From Hyphomonas sp. (GTDB taxonomy: Bacteria > Pseudomonadota > Alphaproteobacteria > Caulobacterales > Hyphomonadaceae): 39,619 bases of DNA. The stretch is taken from contig VMTE01000021.1 in the NCBI GenBank assembly GCA_013791775.1, forward strand, positions 1-39,619, read 5' to 3'. Every line of letters begins with the position of its first letter. Positions within the stretch are counted from its first letter, which is position 1. The notes beneath the pieces were generated by a model. It saw nothing but the letters and a program-made list of their open reading frames with translations, ran no database searches and was not told the DNA's origin. A program made the translations under genes and the position numbers. Positions 31,900-39,619 of the stretch are shown in pieces.

Positions 31900-32369
31900 T
31901 CTGAAGCGTCGTCCAGAAGGTGTACCCGAAGGCGTTGAACTTCATCTTGTGTGAGCGGCGCGGCGGGTTCCGGATGGGTCGCCTGAGGCCGCAGGTAGAT
32001 CCACCAGCACGCGCCCGCGCAGAGGATAAACAGACCGGGCCCGAACCACAGAAACAATGTGTCGAGCTGGAGCGGCGGCCGCAGAAGGACGAAATTTCCA
32101 TAACGGTTGGTCATGAACGCGCGCACCTGGTCGGGCGACTCGCCGGCCGCGAGACGCTCACGAACGAGCTGGCGCATATCTGCGGCTAGCGGCGCCGCAG
32201 AATCTTCGATGGACTGGTTCTGGCACACGACGCAGCGCAGCGATTTGCCGACCTCGCGTGCCTCCGCTTCCAGTTCCACACTGTACGTGCCGGCGGGCTG
32301 TTCCTGCGCGCGGGCAAGGACCGCCTGCCCCGCCAGCGCCAACAGGAAGATGATTACCGCAAGTCTCAT
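31896..32369 (-). CDS. ccmH: Cytochrome c maturation protein CcmH
   Basis: A 157-residue thiol oxidoreductase that keeps apocytochrome CxxCH cysteines reduced. It has a signal peptide (about 1-21), the family motif LRCVVCQNQSI with Cys46 and Cys49, VRAFMTNRYGNFVLLRPP, and a C-terminal membrane helix (LFLWFGPGLFILCAGACWWI). Its length is normal for the CycL form. It overlaps both neighbours by four bases. Confidence 0.93.
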   Translation of the reverse strand: MRLAVIIFLLALAGQAVLARAQEQPAGTYSVELEAEAREVGKSLRCVVCQNQSIEDSAAPLAADMRQLVRERLAAGESPDQVRAFMTNRYGNFVLLRPPLQLDTLFLWFGPGLFILCAGACWWIYLRPQATHPEPAAPLTQDEVQRLRVHLLDDASE

Positions 32370-32944
32370 GTCGCTTCCTGCTCCAGCAATCGGATCATCG
32401 GCAGCAGCGTGTCGTCCCAGATCTCGGGCGTTATCGGACCGATCTGCTTATAGCGAATGCGCCCATTGGCATCGACGAGGAAGGTTTCCGGCGCGCCCGT
32501 GACGCCGAGGTCGATTGCAAGCCGGCTGTCGGCATCCAGACCCGCGCTTGAATAGGGATTGCCGTATCTGGCCAACCAGGCCGATCCGTCCCTCGGCGTA
32601 TCGCGCCAGTCGACGCCGTGCACTTCGACAATGCCCGCCCTGCTGATGTCCATCAGTATGGGATGTTCGGCGACGCAGCTGACGCACCAGGATCCGAACA
32701 CATTCACCAGCGTGACGCGGCCGCGCAATTTGTCCGGGGACAGATTGGGAATCTCGTCCGATATCGGCTGCAGTTCAAATGCCGGCATCGGCCGGTCCAC
32801 CATCATGGTTGGCAATGCATGCGGATCGAGCGTCAAACCCTTGGCGAAGAACACGAGGATGATTGTGAGCAGGCCGACCGGTATCAAGGCCGTCCACCGC
32901 GGCAATGCTTGCCTGGCTGCGAGGGGTTGAGGCGCCTCGCTCAC
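32366..32944 (-). CDS. ccmG: Cytochrome c maturation thioredoxin CcmG/DsbE
   Basis: A 192-residue membrane-anchored thioredoxin that reduces disulfides during heme attachment. It has one membrane helix (about 18-36), then a thioredoxin fold with WCVSC (Trp86, Cys87, Cys90) and GVTGAPETFLVDANG (the cis-Pro segment typical of CcmG). The start is a GTG at 32944 that overlaps the ccmF stop (GTGA). The longer frame to 33070 lies wholly within ccmF. Confidence 0.92.
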   Translation of the reverse strand: MSEAPQPLAARQALPRWTALIPVGLLTIILVFFAKGLTLDPHALPTMMVDRPMPAFELQPISDEIPNLSPDKLRGRVTLVNVFGSWCVSCVAEHPILMDISRAGIVEVHGVDWRDTPRDGSAWLARYGNPYSSAGLDADSRLAIDLGVTGAPETFLVDANGRIRYKQIGPITPEIWDDTLLPMIRLLEQEAT

Positions 32945-34923
32945 GCCGTGCCTCCCGCTGCAGCCGGCGCCGGCACGCGAACCTTGTGCAGACCCGCCAC
33001 CCGGAACCGGCGATCCGTCAGCGACACCATCCCGCCTCCGGCGATGACGAATCCGCCGAGCCAGATCCACATCGCGAACGGGTGATAGTTCACGCGAACG
33101 GTGTATCCGCCCGGGCGGCCGGCATCGCTGTAGGCAACGTACAGGTTGAAGAACAGGCCGGGACGGATTCCGGCCTCGGTCGTGTAACTGTCGCGCTCCG
33201 GATAGTATCGGCGCTCGGTTGTGATCGAGCCGTCGGGCTTTCCGGCATGGATGACGTCAAAGGTCAGCCGCTCCGCTTCGTAGTTCGGTCCGTTGGTGAT
33301 GTCGGTGCCGGCCAGTCTGAACTCGTACTGGCCGAGCGCCACACTTTCGTTGACGCGCAGGAAGGCGACATTCTCGGACTCCCAGGCGGACATTCCGGTG
33401 ATGCCGATCATGGCAATCACGAAGCCCAGGTGCGCCCCAAGGAATCCCCAGGTCGCCCTGGGGAACGCACGGGCCATGGCGAGCGATTGGGCAAGCGGCA
33501 CACTGCCGATGCGGGTCCGCTTCATGAACCAGATCGCCAGCCCCATCAGAAGAAACGCGGCGAAACCAAATCCCAGCCCGGCTGGAATGCTATGGCCAAG
33601 GGCAGCAACGAGTATTCCGATGAGAGCCGCAACGGCTGCCGGATACCTGAGCGGCGAGGCAGCGACCTTTGCGCTGTCAGAACGCCACCGTACGAACGGA
33701 CCGATTGCCATCAATCCAGCGACCGCCAGCATGATGGGGCCGAACGCGATATCGAAATAAGGTGGGCCGACTGAAATCTTGTCGTGCGTGAGCGCATCGA
33801 TCAGCAACGGGTAAAACGTGCCGAGAAACACAACGGCCGTCGCGCAGAGCAGAAGCAGATTGTTGGCGAGGATGGAGCCTTCCCGGCTGACGCCCGCGAA
33901 GGGCGGACCATTCTGGACGACGCGGGCGCGCAAGGCGTAGAGCGCCAGCGCGCCGCCCGACGCCGCGACAATCATGAAGAGGATGAATATCCCGCGCGAT
34001 GGATCAACCGCGAAAGCGTGCACGCTGGTCAACACGCCCGACCGCACGAGGAAGGTGCCGATCAGGCTGAGCGTAAAGGTCAGGATCGACAGCAGCAACG
34101 TCCAGTTCACCAACGCGTGCCGGCGCTCCACGACGAGCGCCGAGTGCAGCAAGGCGGTGCCGATCAGCCATGGCATGAAAGAGGCATTCTCCACGGGGTC
34201 CCAGAACCACCAGCCGCCCCAACCCAGCTCGTAGTAAGCCCACAGGCTTCCCGTAGTGATGCCGATCGTGAGGAAACACCAAGACGCCAGCACCCATGGC
34301 CGGACCCAACGGGCCCAGGCCGCATCGACGCGCCCCTCGATGAGCGCCGCGACGGAGAACGAGTAGGCGATCGAGAAGCCGACATAGCCGAGGTAAAGCA
34401 TCGGCGGATGCAACGCGAGCCCGGGATCCTGCAGAAGCGGATTGAAGCCGTTGCCTTCAAGCGGGGCATCCAAAAGGCGCACGAACGGGTTCGAAGTGAA
34501 AATGATGAAGGCGATGAAGGCAACCCCGATCATCCCCTGAACCGCCAGTGTTCGTGCTTTGAAGGTTGCCGGCAGGTTGTTCCCGAAGACGGCGACCGCA
34601 GCGCCGAACAGGGCGAGTATCAGTACCCAGAGCAGCATCGATCCTTCGTGCTGCCCCCATGCGGAGGACACTTTATAGAAGAGCGGCTTCAGCGTGTACG
34701 AGTTGGCGGCGACTACCTGCAGCGAGAAATCCGAACGCACAAAGGCGAGGATCAGGCAGGCAAAGGCCAGCGCCAGGAGAACAAACTGAGCGACAGCCGC
34801 GCTGCTGGCGACTGACATGAGGCGAACGTTCCGGACGTAGGCGCCCCACATCGGAATCGTTGATTGAACCACGGACGTTATCAACGCCAGGATCAAACAG
34901 AAGAGCCCGATCTCGCCGGTCAT
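32941..34923 (-). CDS. ccmF: Cytochrome c heme lyase CcmF
   Basis: A 660-residue membrane protein of the heme ligation complex. It has about 14-15 hydrophobic helices, the tryptophan-rich WWFWDPVENASFMPW motif (238-252) for heme handling, and His residues in LHPPMLYLG (His172) and TALLHSALV (His260) that fit the family heme ligands. It leads the operon ccmF-G-H-I followed by the FAD/Fe-S protein. ccmA-E are not in this window, so either another locus supplies them or this is an extra, dedicated ligation set. Confidence 0.94.
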   Translation of the reverse strand: MTGEIGLFCLILALITSVVQSTIPMWGAYVRNVRLMSVASSAAVAQFVLLALAFACLILAFVRSDFSLQVVAANSYTLKPLFYKVSSAWGQHEGSMLLWVLILALFGAAVAVFGNNLPATFKARTLAVQGMIGVAFIAFIIFTSNPFVRLLDAPLEGNGFNPLLQDPGLALHPPMLYLGYVGFSIAYSFSVAALIEGRVDAAWARWVRPWVLASWCFLTIGITTGSLWAYYELGWGGWWFWDPVENASFMPWLIGTALLHSALVVERRHALVNWTLLLSILTFTLSLIGTFLVRSGVLTSVHAFAVDPSRGIFILFMIVAASGGALALYALRARVVQNGPPFAGVSREGSILANNLLLLCATAVVFLGTFYPLLIDALTHDKISVGPPYFDIAFGPIMLAVAGLMAIGPFVRWRSDSAKVAASPLRYPAAVAALIGILVAALGHSIPAGLGFGFAAFLLMGLAIWFMKRTRIGSVPLAQSLAMARAFPRATWGFLGAHLGFVIAMIGITGMSAWESENVAFLRVNESVALGQYEFRLAGTDITNGPNYEAERLTFDVIHAGKPDGSITTERRYYPERDSYTTEAGIRPGLFFNLYVAYSDAGRPGGYTVRVNYHPFAMWIWLGGFVIAGGGMVSLTDRRFRVAGLHKVRVPAPAAAGGTA

Positions 34924-34989
34924 GCCATCATTCCATTCTGTGCAGGGCTGCGCCTGATCACGATACTACGTGCCGATAGAACGGCAGAG

Positions 34990-35040
34990 ATAATAAAAAA
35001 AGCTTCATTAAGCTCAATGTGTTTCAAGTGTTCCGAACAC
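34990..35040 (-). promoter_or_regulatory. ccmF promoter with an adjacent palindrome
   Basis: On the minus strand TTGAGC (35017-35012) and TATTAT (34995-34990) are separated by 16 bases; transcription would start near 34983, 60 bases before ccmF. Just upstream, GTGTTC-C-GAACAC (35028-35040) is a perfect 13-base palindrome. It lies between the two divergent operons and could control both. Confidence 0.55.
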
Positions 35041-35106
35041 TGTGGCAAGGCGTTAACACCAATGCCTAGCGCATCACGAAACACAACTTAAGTCAGTAAG
35101 CTGAAT

Positions 35107-35991
35107 ATGTTTTCAGGTACCATTCAGGCTCAGTCCAGAGAGACGCCCGCGCCCGCTCCGACGCCGACGCGCCGGCCCTTCGAATGGGGGTCCCTGATCA
35201 TCGGGACCTTCTTGATTGCGGCCCTGGCGCTGGGCTGGGTCTGGCGCGAGGCGTTGCCCTACACTGCGGAAATCGGCGTGGGGTACTGGCTTGGGATTAC
35301 CGGGCTTTCCTGTGTTGGCGTCCTGCTTTTGTATCCCCTGCGGAAGCGCGCTGCGTTCCTTGGTGTCTTCGGCTCGGTGCCGGCCTGGTTTCGCCTGCAC
35401 ATGTTCATGGGAGCGTTCGCGCCCGTCCTGATCCTGTACCATTCGAAGTTCGCTGTCGGATCCATCAACGCGATGGTCGCGCTGGTCAGCATGTTGATCG
35501 TCGCTGGTAGCGGCGTCATTGGCCGCTTCCTCTATATCCGGATCTATCGCGGCGTTGCCGGCAAGAAAGAAGAGGCCCGCCGGCTGTTGCAGGAGGCGTC
35601 GGCGTTCCGCGAGTTGCTCAATGCAAACTTTGCTGAAGCCGCCGACATCGCGGAAGACCTTGAAACCGCGCTGAAACATTCGAAGCGGGGGCTGATTGTG
35701 GCGAGTTGGCGGGCGATCCGCGATTCCAGCCTCATTTCGTCGGCGCAATCGCGGATGATTTCGGCCGTTCGCACGGGCGCGAAGCAGCAGCGGATAAAGA
35801 ACTCGCAAAGACGGGAACTGCGCAAGCGCTCCATCGAGCTGATCAAACGGTATTGCGAATCGCTCAGGGCAGCCGCGCAACTGGAAGTGTTCGAGCGCCT
35901 GTTCGCACTCTGGCACGTCGTTCACCTGCCCCTGTTCTTCCTGATGCTGTTTGCCGCCGTGATTCATGTCTTTGCTGTTCACCTTTACTGA
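35107..35991 (+). CDS. Di-heme transmembrane cytochrome b (ferric-reductase-like core)
   Basis: A 294-residue inner-membrane protein. There are membrane helices at about 28-46, 56-76, 94-113, 122-145 and 265-292, with a charged helical loop (150-260) between the last two. Paired His residues His98-x13-His112 and His273-x13-His287 have the spacing known from ferric reductase and NADPH oxidase cores, where four His hold two stacked b hemes across the membrane. It therefore probably carries electrons over the inner membrane. Its end overlaps the 24-heme cytochrome gene by 26 bases, so donor and acceptor are co-expressed. It is divergent from ccmF. Confidence 0.75.
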   Translation: MFSGTIQAQSRETPAPAPTPTRRPFEWGSLIIGTFLIAALALGWVWREALPYTAEIGVGYWLGITGLSCVGVLLLYPLRKRAAFLGVFGSVPAWFRLHMFMGAFAPVLILYHSKFAVGSINAMVALVSMLIVAGSGVIGRFLYIRIYRGVAGKKEEARRLLQEASAFRELLNANFAEAADIAEDLETALKHSKRGLIVASWRAIRDSSLISSAQSRMISAVRTGAKQQRIKNSQRRELRKRSIELIKRYCESLRAAAQLEVFERLFALWHVVHLPLFFLMLFAAVIHVFAVHLY

Positions 35992-37750
35992 CTGGCGAAG
36001 ATGGCTGGCTGCGCTGGTGCTGGCCTGGCTGGTGGCCGGCCTGCAATCGGCGACGCCGCAAAGCGCCATCGAGCGCCTCGTCGCGCCCGGAAAATTGTCG
36101 AACGCGCATATCGAACAGGAGAAGGACTGTGCGTCCTGTCACGAGTCGTTCAACAAGAAGGCCCAGTCAGGACTGTGCGCCGATTGCCACAAGGAGATCC
36201 GCGCCGATATCAGCGGGCGAACCGGGTTCCATGGCAGGTTTCCGGACGTCGCCGGAGCGGAATGCAAGTCCTGTCACACCGAGCACATTGGCCGGGGCGC
36301 CGACATCCTCGGACTTGTCCCTGAAAAATTTGATCACGATTTCACTGACTATCCCCTGGCGGGCGGGCACAAGAAGGTGGATTGCGCCGGGTGTCACAAG
36401 GCCGGCGTCTCCTTCGCGAAGGCGCCGCGCGATTGCGCAAGCTGCCACAAGACGGACGATCCGCATCGCGGAAAGCTGGGCACCACCTGTGCAGACTGCC
36501 ACGATGTTTCCAGCTGGAAAACCATCCGGTTCGATCACGGGAAAACGGATTTCCCGCTCCTTGGCAAGCACGACAGCGAGCCCTGTATGTCGTGTCACAA
36601 GGAGCAGGTTTGGGCCGGCACGCCGTCAGACTGTATCGACTGCCACCGCGCGGATGACGTGCACAAGGGAAGTTTTGGAACCGATTGCGCCAGTTGCCAT
36701 TCGGCAGACTCGTGGCCCAAGACACGCTTCAATCACGACACCACCGGCTTCAAACTTACGGGCAAGCACAATGCCATTGAATGCGCCGCCTGTCATGGCC
36801 CGGGAAAGCCTGACCCGGCGCCGAAGACCTGTATCGGATGTCACCGAGCGGACGATGTTCACAAGGGCGTAAACGGAACCGCATGCGCCGATTGCCACAC
36901 GGCGAAGAACTGGAAGACCGTTTCATTCGATCACACGAAAACCGGCTTCGCCCTGCTGGGCGCGCACGGGAAAACGCCCTGCGCGAGCTGCCATACCAAG
37001 CCCGCAAACGAGTGGAAGCCGCCGCGGACCTGCATCGGATGTCACACCGCAGACGACACACACAAAGGTCTTCTTGGGGCCGACTGCGAGACGTGCCACG
37101 CCGAAACATCGTGGACAAAAATACACTTCGATCACGCCGCGGATGCGGGCTTCACGCTGGGCGGCGCGCATGCGGCAATTGCCTGTGCCACCTGTCACAA
37201 GCAGCCAACGCCCGTCGCGTCGCCGCCGGTTTCGTGCGCCGGTTGCCACAAGCAGGACGACCCGCACAAGGGACAGCTGGGCGATGGCTGCGGCCAATGC
37301 CACGGCGACCTCAGCTGGACGGCGTCCGTTCGCTTCGACCATGAGTTCACCGATTTCCCGCTGCTCGGCGCGCATGAAGGCGCAGAGTGCGCCGACTGCC
37401 ACAAGAGCAAGGCGTTTCTCGACGTGTCCGCTTCCTGTGCGGACTGCCATGCCGAAGATGACGTGCACGAAGGGCGAATGGGCACAGAATGTGCGCAGTG
37501 CCACAATCCGTCCGACTGGAAACGCTGGACGTTCGATCACGACCAGCAAACCGCGTTCTCGCTGACCGGCAAGCACGCAAAATTGACGTGCGCCGCCTGT
37601 CATACCTCCAAGTCGGCAAAGTCGATGAAGATCTCCGCGCGGTGCATCAGCTGCCACGCATCCGACGACAAGCACCGCGGCGCCTTTGGCACGAGCTGTG
37701 AACGATGCCACAATACCGAGGCGTTCTGGGCGGTCGAAATTTCCAACTGA
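35966..37750 (+). CDS. 24-heme cytochrome c (cytochrome c3/c7-like repeats)
   Basis: A 594-residue exported multiheme protein. A signal peptide or membrane anchor (residues 1-32) precedes 24 CxxCH motifs. From about residue 110 a module of about 60 residues recurs: CxxCH, a SW..FDH segment, a LxGKH or LxGAH segment, CxxCH, then CxxCH with DDxHKG. Extra His in FDH, GKH/GAH and DDxH positions are natural sixth ligands, so hemes are probably bis-His and low potential. It acts in the periplasm or at the outer surface. It overlaps the cytochrome b gene and is the likely electron acceptor. It needs heavy heme ligation, which the adjacent ccmFGHI could supply. Confidence 0.92.
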   Translation: MSLLFTFTDWRRWLAALVLAWLVAGLQSATPQSAIERLVAPGKLSNAHIEQEKDCASCHESFNKKAQSGLCADCHKEIRADISGRTGFHGRFPDVAGAECKSCHTEHIGRGADILGLVPEKFDHDFTDYPLAGGHKKVDCAGCHKAGVSFAKAPRDCASCHKTDDPHRGKLGTTCADCHDVSSWKTIRFDHGKTDFPLLGKHDSEPCMSCHKEQVWAGTPSDCIDCHRADDVHKGSFGTDCASCHSADSWPKTRFNHDTTGFKLTGKHNAIECAACHGPGKPDPAPKTCIGCHRADDVHKGVNGTACADCHTAKNWKTVSFDHTKTGFALLGAHGKTPCASCHTKPANEWKPPRTCIGCHTADDTHKGLLGADCETCHAETSWTKIHFDHAADAGFTLGGAHAAIACATCHKQPTPVASPPVSCAGCHKQDDPHKGQLGDGCGQCHGDLSWTASVRFDHEFTDFPLLGAHEGAECADCHKSKAFLDVSASCADCHAEDDVHEGRMGTECAQCHNPSDWKRWTFDHDQQTAFSLTGKHAKLTCAACHTSKSAKSMKISARCISCHASDDKHRGAFGTSCERCHNTEAFWAVEISN

Positions 37751-38010
37751 TCCGATCTTGTCCGATTACGGAACATATCGTTGTCGCTTCTTGAACCGAA
37801 CCTGAATCGGGCATGAAAATGCAATAATTTCAAATGGTTCATGATATGAAATCTTGGACAGAGTAACGAATTGTTGTTGGTCTGGCATTGAAAAAACGCA
37901 AACTGTGCGTAGGCCAAACTCGGCAATCAAGCTGGCCTTGGTGCATCGCTGGGAGGCGATGACTCGATGTCGACAATTCGTATCCCCACGCCAGCGAGGC
38001 CTCTCTTATC
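37751..38010. other. Gap between the two multiheme genes
   Basis: 260 bases without a credible gene. It is AT-richer than its surroundings, with small dyads (CCGA...TCGG near 37796, TTTCA...TGAAA near 37830-37852) and a CTGAA near 37801 like the half-site before the response regulator. A promoter for the repeat cytochrome probably lies here; I cannot fix its boxes. Confidence 0.45.
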
Positions 38011-39619
38011 GTGAGCCGGTTCCGGTCCATCCTGCGAATGATCCGCATACTGGCGGTTATCGCGCTGTGTCCGGCAGTCGTGCTGCCGGCATCCAACGCC
38101 GCACCGCTTGATCCGAAATCATCGTTCGATCACCTGTCCACAGGCTTTGCCCTTGAAGGGCGCCATCGGACGATTGCCTGCGAGGCCTGCCATTCCCGCG
38201 GCGAGTTCACCGCACTGCCGAATGATTGCAGCGCCTGTCACAACGGCGTGCTCAGCCCCGGCAAGCCGATGGACCACGTCCAGACGGCCGGAGAGTGCGA
38301 ACAGTGCCATTCGACAAGTTCCTGGACGAACGTCCGGTTCGACCACTCCGGCGTCAGCGGCACCTGCGCGGCGTGCCACAATGGCACCACCGCGTCCGGT
38401 AAGCCGCCAACGCATATTGCAACCACGGCTGCCTGCGAATCCTGTCACTCCGTCGCAAGCTGGACTGCGGTTCGCTTCGATCACTCGACGGTCTCCGGAG
38501 CGTGCGCGTCCTGTCACAATGGCGCGACGGCCACCGGCAAGCCCCCGACGCATATTCCGACGTCAAGCGGCTGCGATTCCTGCCACATCACGGCATCCTG
38601 GACCAATGTACGGTTTGATCACAGCTCGGTTTCGGGCACCTGTGCGTCCTGTCACAATGGGAAATCGGCAACTGGAAAGCATGTCCAGCACATTCCGACT
38701 TCGGCCGCGTGCGATACCTGTCATGTGACGACCTCCTGGTCGAACGTGCGCTTCGACCACGCGGCTGTGACCGGGTCGTGCGCCTCCTGTCACAACGGAA
38801 CTTCTGCCACCGGCAAGCCGGCAGGCCACATTCCCACATCCGCCGCGTGCGACACCTGCCACGTGACGACCTCGTGGTCGAACGTGCGCTTCGATCACGC
38901 GGCCGTCACCGGATCATGCGCTTCCTGTCACAACGGAACTTCCGCCACCGGCAAGCCGGCAGGCCACATCTCGACATCTTCAGGGTGCGACAGTTGCCAC
39001 GTCACAACGTCTTGGACGAATGTTCGATTTGACCACGCGGCTGTGACCGGATCGTGCAGCGCCTGCCACAATGGAACCTCCGCCACCGGCAAGCCACCAG
39101 GTCACATTTCGACATCCGCCGGGTGCGACAGCTGCCATGTCACGACCTCATGGTCGAACGTGCGCTTCGATCATGCGTCGGTGACCGGCTCGTGCGCCTC
39201 CTGCCACAATGGAACTTCCGCCACTGGAAAATCCGCAGGCCACATCTCGACTTCCGCCGGATGCGACAGCTGCCACGTCACGACCTCGTGGACAAACGTG
39301 CGCTTCGACCACGCGGCGGTGACCGGCTCGTGCGCCTCCTGCCACAACGGGACTTCCGCCACTGGCAAGCCGCCCGGTCATATCTCGACATCCGCCGGGT
39401 GCGATAGCTGCCACGTCACGACCTCGTGGACCAATGTGCGCTTCGACCACGCGGCGGTGACCGGCTCGTGCAGCTCCTGCCACAACGGGACGTCGGCTAC
39501 CGGCAAGCCGCCCGGTCATATCTCGACATCCTCCGGGTGTGACAGCTGCCATGTCACGACCTCGTGGACCAATGTGCGCTTCGACCACGCGGCGGTGACC
39601 GGCTCGTGCAGCTCCTGCC
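38011..39619 (+). CDS. Tandem-repeat multiheme cytochrome c (partial, runs off the window)
   Basis: An open frame from GTG 38011 to the window end (536 codons, no stop), in the same frame as 21 complete CxxCH motifs plus one cut by the edge. The N-terminal signal peptide (about residues 10-30, RILAVIALCPAVVLPASNA) is followed by an irregular start. From 38296 onward the gene is built of 46-residue units. Each holds CxxCH (often CDSCH), VTTSWTNVRFDH, a second CxxCH (CASCHN) and GTSATGKPPGHIST. Each unit thus has two hemes and two spare His (FDH and GH) as ligands. It follows the 24-heme gene and is probably its surface-exposed partner. An in-frame ATG at 38038 is an alternative start. Confidence 0.9.
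   Translation, partial: MSRFRSILRMIRILAVIALCPAVVLPASNAAPLDPKSSFDHLSTGFALEGRHRTIACEACHSRGEFTALPNDCSACHNGVLSPGKPMDHVQTAGECEQCHSTSSWTNVRFDHSGVSGTCAACHNGTTASGKPPTHIATTAACESCHSVASWTAVRFDHSTVSGACASCHNGATATGKPPTHIPTSSGCDSCHITASWTNVRFDHSSVSGTCASCHNGKSATGKHVQHIPTSAACDTCHVTTSWSNVRFDHAAVTGSCASCHNGTSATGKPAGHIPTSAACDTCHVTTSWSNVRFDHAAVTGSCASCHNGTSATGKPAGHISTSSGCDSCHVTTSWTNVRFDHAAVTGSCSACHNGTSATGKPPGHISTSAGCDSCHVTTSWSNVRFDHASVTGSCASCHNGTSATGKSAGHISTSAGCDSCHVTTSWTNVRFDHAAVTGSCASCHNGTSATGKPPGHISTSAGCDSCHVTTSWTNVRFDHAAVTGSCSSCHNGTSATGKPPGHISTSSGCDSCHVTTSWTNVRFDHAAVTGSCSSC
38296..39619 (+). repeat. 138-base tandem repeat array coding two-heme units
   Basis: Units begin at 38296 and then at 38434, 38572, 38710, 38848, 38986, 39124, 39262, 39400 and 39538, each exactly 138 bases apart with no insertion or deletion. 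The first three units differ noticeably; from about 38710 on they are nearly identical and the similarity rises toward the window end. This is a coding repeat (46 codons), not CRISPR. It points to recent unit duplication or gene conversion. Confidence 0.95.

Noticed and set aside
32366-33070. CcmG start at 33070
   Set aside because: The added residues are Arg/Gly-rich shadow of the ccmF end; a GTG overlapping the ccmF stop starts the membrane helix at normal distance.
33784-34815. 343-residue plus-strand frame opposite ccmF
   Set aside because: It lies wholly within the well-conserved ccmF gene on the other strand and is a GC-rich antisense frame of Arg/Glu composition.
38119-39588. Long minus-strand open frames across the repeat cytochrome
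   Set aside because: They are antisense shadows of the repetitive plus-strand gene; composition is Arg/Gly/Val repeats with no start signals or family marks.
38296-39619. Regular repeats resembling a CRISPR array
   Set aside because: The whole 138-base period is repeated, with no unique spacers, and it lies in one open frame with CxxCH motifs; it is a coding tandem repeat.

Overview
The window looks like a chromosome segment of a GC-rich alphaproteobacterium. An ATP12 family F1-ATPase chaperone, the tightly coupled crcB / rluC-type / HAD-phosphatase block and the tRNA-Gly(CCC) sequence fit this. A Hyphomonas-like (Caulobacterales/Rhodobacterales) relative is my inference; no rRNA is present to confirm it.

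Layout. (1) 1-13770: mostly core genes. These are the end of an unknown gene, an unrecognised two-gene membrane/vWA-like cassette, several alpha/beta hydrolases, a propionyl-CoA carboxylase beta chain, small exported proteins, a membrane-anchored AraC regulator paired with a lipoprotein hydrolase, ATP12, and a coupled operon crcB - pseudouridine synthase - HAD phosphatase. Intergenic inverted repeats punctuate this part. (2) 14246-23561: a roughly 9.3 kb integrated element inside tRNA-Gly(CCC). It encodes a tyrosine integrase, an AlpA-like excisionase, an HK97-type portal, protease and major capsid protein, a RepA-like AAA ATPase and several unknown small genes. I see no terminase, tail or lysis gene. 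It looks like a capsid-encoding phage satellite, with the head genes transcribed capsid-protease-portal, the reverse of the usual order. (3) 23597-26925: an accessory strip with an Excalibur/YHCH secreted protein, a broken BrnT toxin behind two palindromic operators, a class II Fic adenylyltransferase behind tandem direct repeats, and an IS481-family transposase remnant. (4) 26930-39619: a large electron-transfer locus. It has an OmpR/PhoQ-like two-component system and a dedicated cytochrome c maturation set (ccmF-G-H-I). These end in an unusual FAD/Fe-S oxidoreductase. On the opposite strand are a di-heme transmembrane cytochrome b, a 24-heme cytochrome c, and the start of a repetitive multiheme protein made of near-identical 138 bp (46 residue, two-heme) units that run off the window.

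How it works together (inference). In region 4 the FAD/Fe-S protein could feed electrons from a cytoplasmic donor to the di-heme cytochrome b. That protein would pass them across the inner membrane to the 24-heme and tandem-repeat cytochromes. The local ccmFGHI copy would meet the heavy heme-attachment demand, and the two-component system would control expression. This locus and the terminase-less capsid element are the two best candidates for an undescribed system.
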